A stretch of 64,000 bases of DNA. Origin: Archegozetes longisetosus (lineage: Eukaryota; Arthropoda; Arachnida; Sarcoptiformes; Trhypochthoniidae). Each line of letters opens with the position of its first letter. The stretch's first letter is position 1. Shown piece by piece: positions 57,297-64,000 of the stretch. The notes beneath the pieces are model-generated. The model did no database searches. It saw nothing but the letters and a program-made list of their open reading frames with translations, and was not told the origin of the DNA. The position numbers were made by a program, and so were the translations under genes. The stretch covers positions 2,368,001 to 2,432,000 of the forward strand of contig JAEMBT020000005.1 in assembly GCA_018873245.2 (NCBI GenBank). Reading direction: 5' to 3'.

Positions 57297-58808
57297 CAAT
57301 ATAGTATTCTTTTGCATAGGCCGCACTTATTGTCAGGTCAGTGCTATTGCAGTTCTGTCTCAAGTGCTTAAACTTCGAACTTAAAACTTTCAGACTCTAC
57401 AAATGGAGTGAAACTTGTATTTGAAAAATACAGAATTTTAGTCTTGATCTTCTCTTCAACCCTCTGACTAGAATGAAACCTATCTAAAGAGATTTATTTT
57501 GATGCTGGCATTAAATAAAGAGAACAACTAATGAGTGTTAGAATTAATGAATATTAATGTATTTGCTGTGATATCAAAAGTGATTGCTTGGGAAAAGTGT
57601 GTTTATTATAATAATAAATAGAATTTATGCGATCACCAAATCTAAGTATCTGTTAGCGTCTGTTAGTATCTGAGACCCCAACTTAACAGTGAAGTTATAG
57701 CCAGACTTGAATTATGTAAACAACGAGTATTATTATTATTTTGATAAGCTGACAGATCTCAACGTTTTTATAGTGCATCTCTTATTTAAATTATTGAGCA
57801 AATGGAAATCCATCTCATAACCTGTTCCGAACACATAAATATTATAATATATATATACTCTTCAATACATACTCCTAACCAACTACTCTCGATAATAAAG
57901 CTCTACTATTTTGCTTTATCTTTTAGCCCTACTGCTTCCTTACTTCAGATTAATTACTATCATTCCCCTTAATCTTCCATTTGTTTCCATTCTCCTCTTC
58001 CTTAAGTTACCAAACAATATGTTTAATCCGAGATTAAAATTGTCAGACAACTGTTTGCAACGTTCAATCTAATAAAAATACGTTATTAAAAAACGTCAAT
58101 AGCAAGCCTATAGGGTTCAGGTTTGACTGAATAACTTCTGATATGCTTATCCTTTGATATAATATGCCGCTGGTTATCGTGTCTATTCCTGCTCCAAATT
58201 ATGAGTTGAAGATATGCGACAGCAATCAAATATTAGCGGTGTTGTAGAGTTGAATTTGCAATCTTCAGTTATATTACTTCACTTTTAGGCAAATCACTAT
58301 TTCTTGTTATATATATTTCTCTTTATATGTATTTCTTTTTATATGTATTTCTCAAAAAATCAATGCCTACTTCTCGCTTCTGCTTATTTTTCATGTTTCA
58401 GCTACTTCTCAACAGACAATCGTTCGCAAAGCTAGCTATCTCAATAGATTTGCATTATTTCGTTTCTAGTTTCTTCTGATCATTTCAATAAATTTTGCTC
58501 TTATGAAATGAAAAGTTTGACAGATAAAAGCAAGTCTAAGAAGTTTTCTGTTACTGATATAAATGGTTGATAGAGATGTTTAATTAAATTTAGATATTTG
58601 ATTTAGATATTGTGAAGATAGACAGTATAGAGCGAATTATTAGTTTGAGAATACGTCCATAAAATTCAGTTTAAATATTCAAAAAATAACTGCTCAAGAA
58701 AATTAGGCACGAATTATTGAACATGAGTTAGGCATTATGTAAACTGGCATAAGTGCCGATATCTTGTTCACAATTTGGTTATTCTAATAAATTATTCTGC
58801 TGGGATAG

Positions 58809-58868
58809 AAGATCAGTGGTTAGTGCGCCTGCCTTTCTATTATTTCCATGGATTCGATTCTCGATCTT
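58809..58868 (+). other. tRNA-like segment (tRNA pseudogene or SINE head)
   Basis: ATCAGTGGTTAGTGCGCCTG resembles a tRNA D-arm/A box, and GGATTCGATTC at 58850 resembles the T-arm/B box. A six-base stem AAGATC/GATCTT closes the segment. At about 60 nt it is too short for a normal cloverleaf and no anticodon arm is convincing, so a functional tRNA is unlikely. A tRNA-derived SINE or decayed tRNA fits better. Confidence 0.35.
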
Positions 58869-59916
58869 AAGCGTTTGGATCATAGGCTTTCTCCGTCTCA
58901 ATATTACATTTAACACCATTATTGTTTGATCCAAAGAATAAAACAGAAAATATTATGTTATATTCTACCATTAAATAAATATAAATCGCTTTCTTGCTCC
59001 GAACAGACTATTTTAGACCATCTCTTCTTCTGAATTACAATTGCAATTGATCTGACAGAACAACTTTAAAGGTTTTAGTAGCTCGTAATTATTCTGTTTT
59101 TGCAGAAACAAAACTGCTTTCTACTTCAATAACAAAAGGCTGGATCTGAAATTGAAAATTTATGAATCGAAAGTCATTTCTATTGTTTGTAATCGTTGTT
59201 CGGCACTGAAAAAATGACACTAAAATTCGTCACTTATGACAAGGCTCATAACACATTCAAAGGGATTATCCGATAAATTGCTTTGAACTGAATTTGCAAA
59301 AGGAGATCAAATGATGAGAGGTTGAAATGAGGCACAAACAATTAAGATACTCTATAAAAATAAGGAATGTGTAGGTATTTCACTAAATCACTAGAGCTGA
59401 GTGACTATTGCAAGTCCAAACTAAACCATTGCCTCGATATAAGTTAATGGACTGGAAAATTTATTTTTAACATTCATTTTTAAATATAGTTTTTAAGATT
59501 GATTTTTAAAATTGGTTTTTTAAAATTCATTTTAACGTTGACTTCAATCATATAAAGCTATAGTGAAATCTAATAAACTTCTAATAGCTTTACATTTATG
59601 TTTTCCATAAGAAACGTCTTAATCTAATTGCTAAAACATTAGACTGAAACAAATTTAAGATTTGTTTGAATTTATTATTATAAATGAATTGATTGAAATC
59701 AGTTCTACTAAGATATTAGGCAAACGCAAACACTGCGAACATTCATTAGATAAGCTACGCATTAATTCAATTTACAAACACATTCAATGACAACAGACTA
59801 CTATAATTTGCGATTATAAAACTTATTATTTTTCATTCTACCGGACATGCGTCTCATCTAATTTTCTATTTCTTTATAAACCTATCATTCAGATTACTTC
59901 AATTTTTATAAGATTC

Positions 59917-60012
59917 AAACTCTATGGGATTCAAACTCTATAATATTGAAGCTCTATAATACGAAAACTCCACAATATTCAAACTCTATAATACGAAAAC
60001 TCCATAACTTTC
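59917..60012. repeat. 17-18 bp tandem repeat
   Basis: About five copies of TTCAAACTCTATAATA/CGAAAACTCCATAA. The alternating units suggest a higher-order 36-bp period. Confidence 0.75.
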
Positions 60013-60388
60013 AAACCTAAAGACTAACAATTTAGAAAAGTCTCGTCAAACATAATGCGTTTTTACTTGTACAAGTCAGGTTCGGTCATTTTTCAGTCAA
60101 ATACTAACACATAAATGTTCACTCGCTCAAACACCAGATTTAGCACTTTATCTTTAATGATAGTTAACTAGAGTTGAGAACGATTTTTGCTAAATCTTCC
60201 AAGAGTAATGAATCATATGTAGAGTCATATGAAAGCTTAGGTTTACTTGTTGTGCCATTTTTTGTCTTATTTTTGAGTTAGCAAATATACAATTTATTAA
60301 TAGATCAAGATTAAACGTTAGATTCATCATAAACCTTATCATAAACCAATAGAATAAACACTATAAATACTAAACTTATTTATTATTT

Positions 60389-60391
<3 letters not shown>

Positions 60392-60431
<40 letters not shown>
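60392..60431. repeat. (CT)n microsatellite, about 20 units
   Basis: Uninterrupted CT run. Confidence 0.97.
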
Positions 60432-60433
<2 letters not shown>

Positions 60434-62443
60434 GCATAACATTATTTCTCTTACTCACGCATTTCAAGCTACTCAAATCAAATGTACTTTTGGTTTTAAT
60501 TTAAAACATCTTAGCCTTAAACTCTTACTTCTATTTGATTTGGATTGAAAGTTTGCAATTAAAAATTCAAGTTCTGATTTTTTCAATCGAAACGGAGTCC
60601 ATGAAGACTAAAAGTAAAAATCGGTTAATATAAATTCTACTGAAGAAAATCAAAGATATGCATCCGTCTCATGAGATGGTGACTATCCATTACTGAAAAA
60701 TACATCTATACTTTATGCTTAATCTCTATAAAAAAGATGCTTTCTAAATAAGCTTGAATCATGAAAAAGCTAGGTAAGCTCCATGAATAGGCTTATTTCT
60801 AGTTTTATTTAGCTTAACGTACGATATAGATCCTGTTATAGTATTTTCCATTACTCCACATTAGTTATAAATTGATGATTAATCACTTGTTGTTTTGTTA
60901 TTAATTCTCAGCTTTTGTTTTCTTTAAACAATTATATCAAATCACGATTTCTGATTGATTTTTTGAAAAACATTGTGTTCCATAATATGGTTGTCGTAAG
61001 TAGTTTAAACAAACCATTAAACCTCAAATATATACAATTATTTGACCAATTATTGGATATTTTTCTCGTTTTTCAACTCAATCATCAGAAATACTGATTG
61101 ATTTGAAATTAGTCTATCACATCCAGAAGCGAAGTATTGGGTTAGCGCTATATAAAATAGGCTTTAAATTAACAGAGCCAACAAAATGATCTTAGAGTTT
61201 GTCAAAATATATATATATAGGCTATGCTATCAATAATAGATTAATCAATATTAAATTAGTCTCACTCTGACTTGCTCTCTATTACAACTAAAGTTTACAA
61301 TTGTAAGGATAAAACTGAAATCTAAAATTTACAATTGTCAGAATCAAACTCGAATTTAATCAAATTGATTCATTGTTAACGACCCAAAGGATCTCTCGTT
61401 TGTCGAAATCGATTTATTCAAATGAAATCTATTTGAGTAATACTACTTTCGAGTAGGATTTGAACAGTTGAAACTATTCTATCTATTCTACTAAATGACT
61501 AATTGGGGAAATACTTAATAATACTTAAATTTAAGAGAAAACACCAGTTTGACCCTATAATCGAAACTTTTAATGAACAACAAATTAATGAACAGTTTTC
61601 AGTGGCAATTGTTTGAAGCTGGAGTTGAGAGTTAGGCAGATCTGGGGCTTAGAATTTAGAGAATGTTTAAGTAGAGGTTTAACATAGATTTGTTTGGTTA
61701 CCAATTCCTTATATAAATAATACTGATTACAAAAAACCAAATCTATTATCGAAAGCAAACCCAAATAATCTCTACAACACTCGCTCAGCAAAAGATACAT
61801 TAAAAACTTGTTACTTATCATTATAATATTGATTTTTCGTAAGAGCATTAGATTTTTTTCAAAGTAGCTCTTATTTAGTTTTGTTGATTCGCGCCAAAAC
61901 CAGAGCATAACTAATATCAAAATGTGTTTTATACCAACAATATTAAGCCTAACAATCATTATCTTTGTTAAGTAATTAAAAATTAATCAAACGTTCATCT
62001 GTTTTGAATTAAGCAAACAAAAAGAGCAAATATATATATATATATAATGTCTGACTATTTGCCTCAACTTTAACTAATCCTAATGTCATAAACTATTTAG
62101 TAATCATAATAAACATAACACCTGATCCAATCATATTTAATGCATATCTAATGGACTTTAATGGACTTAAAAATAAGTGACGGATTCTCTATTAAATACC
62201 AATTGCCACTTATAATCCCATTATTAGTCTATTAGTAAAACTTTTCACTCTCTAATATTATTCTTTAATATTCTTTAATAAATTGCTTCCATAAACTAAC
62301 CAAAAAACAAATCGTTTTACCACTTGACTCACCCTTTCGTAGACGACACACTTCAATATCTATCGATTGTATTCGTCGTGATGAATATCTTCCTGTTGAA
62401 AACAATGTGTGATTCTAGATAATCAAGTGTAGAGTCCCTTCGA

Positions 62444-62658
62444 TTATGCCTCGGATGCGGGTTTGCCGGGTTTGCTGATGCAAAATAATAGTTTAATGGC
62501 GTTCCAAAATCCTTCGCTGCTTCTTCTATGTTCAGCTTCTTCTATATCTAACTATTGGAAAACCTTACCACCAATTCTATGCCCTAACCTATTTCCATGA
62601 CAACCAAATTGATCGCCAGAAAGATGACTGACAGCCAACAACATTCATCTGAATCGCT
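62444..62658 (-). other. coding-like islet on minus strand, possible terminal exon(s)
   Basis: 62551-62444 follows an acceptor-like CCAATAG and reads 35 residues to a stop (IEEAEHRRSSEGFWNAIKLL then FCISKPGKPASEA). Upstream, 62658 follows TCTTTTAG and opens a hydrophobic stretch (CCWLSVIFLAINLVVMEI). I could not join the two with a good intron in phase. It is GC-richer than its surroundings. It may be a relic or part of a gene extending to higher coordinates. Confidence 0.25.
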
Positions 62659-62781
62659 CTAAAAGACAAAACTTTCACATGTTTTCCATTTTAGCTGCTA
62701 TAATAGTGTTGTCTGTCTTTTTCTAAACTTGTAGCCAACAGCTTGTCTATTATTAGTTTGTATTTTACCCAATCAATCGCA

Positions 62782-62878
62782 TACACTATTCTCTATACTA
62801 TTCTATACTATTCTATATTATTCTCTATGCTATTCTATGCCATTCTCTATACTATTCTCTATATTATTCTCTATACTA
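62782..62878. repeat. CTATTCTCTATA minisatellite
   Basis: About nine imperfect copies of a 10-12 bp unit. The Ile/Leu/Tyr-rich 64-codon frame across it is an artefact of the repeat. Confidence 0.85.
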
Positions 62879-64000
62879 TCCATACTACTGAACCTTCAGA
62901 TGAATTATGTGATAATTTTAAGCAAACCTTTTATTAACATGATCTCGATCAAGAATAACGAGTAGTTATTTTTCAAATAGATTGACTAGTAATAGAAGAT
63001 AATCAGTTTTAGATACATGATTCATATTTGACATAACGCACAGCTCTATCCCTTTAATAGCTCTTCAATTAAATCGATGAGCGACAATAGCTCTAAAACA
63101 ATAAGATATCAAACTAACGCATCAATAATTCCCCTCATCAGCCCTACAATCTCTAAACAATACTAGTTTTATTATTATTACTTGTTTCGCTAAAACATAT
63201 GGCATTTCCTTCATTTCTTATTAATAACCGATCAGAAAAGGACGAACATCTCATTAATTTTCGTTTCAATATGACCGCAATATTTTTGTAGACCAGAATA
63301 TTTCTGTAAACTACTAAATTTTTCTTTCCATATAATCACAATTTTATTCCAAAAGCACTAATTTTTTGTCTGAATATAATTACAATCTTATTTAAAATAC
63401 ACTTCTATCGATGACTAATACTTTTAGTCGTTACAATCACTTCTAATGTCTAATATTTATGATTATGCTTCTGGAAAACTAATCATTTTCAATAAATATG
63501 ATAAAGAAATATCTACTATGTCAACAATTTATTGCCACGTAAACCATCTATTCCTAAAGAATCAGTTCAAACATATATTTCTTTATTTTTGAAGTTTTCG
63601 TTAAATTTTGATTTGAGATAATGTTCAATCTTTCGTTCAATCTTTATATGAGATAATACATGAGATGTATTGTTAAATCTTTATTCGAGATAATATATCA
63701 GATCTTTCGTTCATAAGCAAAGTGTTGCGACACTCTCACATACTTTGATTATACTTTGCAAGTGTTAAATCCTTATAAAAATGTAGACATTGGGTAGCAT
63801 TTGATTCAGTTTTATACTATTATAATATATAACTCTCTGTTAAGACATACTATTTTGTTCATTGATCTTTCCTCTAATCTATTGTAAAGAAGAATTTACT
63901 GCAGTTTTCTTTTCTTTTTACTTCACGTTCTCTCCCTATCGTATAATTCTCTTTCTTCATTCAATTTATCACTCATTCAGTCATAATTAAATTATGGGTT

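Larger units (their letters stand above)
45013..64000. other. 19-kb gene-poor region
   Basis: No gene I can support. Open frames at 45620-46122 (minus), 54411-55096 (plus) and 61585-61959 (minus) lack family motifs and convincing splice context. The region holds many simple and short tandem repeats (listed separately), one dispersed repeat copy, a tRNA-like segment and two coding-like islets (46968-47046 and 62444-62658, both minus). Confidence 0.5.

Noticed and set aside
61585..61959. 124-codon minus-strand open frame with ATG
   Set aside because: Composition (Leu/Ile/Lys/Asn) matches translated AT-rich DNA, with no motif, signal or splice support.

Overview
The window is nuclear DNA of an animal. 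Coding regions are AT-rich and intergenic DNA is very AT-rich. All recognised genes are split by GT-AG introns, many only 58-100 nt long. The orthologues found (PRDM10, MRPL43, DNAJC24/DPH4, TMEM151, SCG5/7B2, TFB1M) are ordinary metazoan housekeeping and neuroendocrine genes. The style (compact introns, AT-richness, 7B2 sequence) suggests a protostome, most likely an arthropod such as a mite or other small chelicerate. That placement is inference; no mitochondrial or rRNA marker is present to prove it.

Left gene-rich part (1-6.5 kb): the 3' part of PRDM10 (plus), MRPL43 (minus, convergent with PRDM10), DNAJC24/DPH4 (plus, divergent from MRPL43 across about 450 bp), then a candidate three-exon gene for a 92-residue single-pass membrane protein. 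After about 5 kb without a recognised gene comes TMEM151 (11.6-16.9 kb, plus), whose first coding exon was not found.

Middle (17.7-39.3 kb, all minus): a very large secreted protein (17.8-24.2 kb, about 2070 residues) built of roughly 25-28 tandem repeats of about 40-45 residues, flanked at both ends by beta-propeller-like (EAR/EPTP-like) segments, with one frame break near its 5' end; the neuroendocrine chaperone 7B2/SCG5 (26.9-28.1 kb, five exons); and a two-exon acidic, Thr-rich secreted protein of unknown function (36.9-39.3 kb).

Right part: TFB1M (43.8-45.0 kb, plus, three exons) is the last recognisable gene. The remaining 19 kb holds microsatellites, short tandem repeats, a diverged copy of a dispersed repeat also present inside a TMEM151 intron, a tRNA-like segment and a few coding-like islets, but no gene I can support. 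Mobile-element traces are a 352-bp element with perfect 12-bp inverted ends (34.5 kb), a 133-bp inverted-repeat element (42.8 kb), the dispersed repeat pair (12.8 and 52.5 kb) and a decayed coding block of unknown origin (42.0-42.8 kb).

No operon-like system is evident. The most unusual object is the giant repeat protein at 17.8-24.2 kb. The most interpretable oddity is a 7B2 that lacks the vertebrate polybasic cleavage site and carries the VVAKK inhibitor motif twice.
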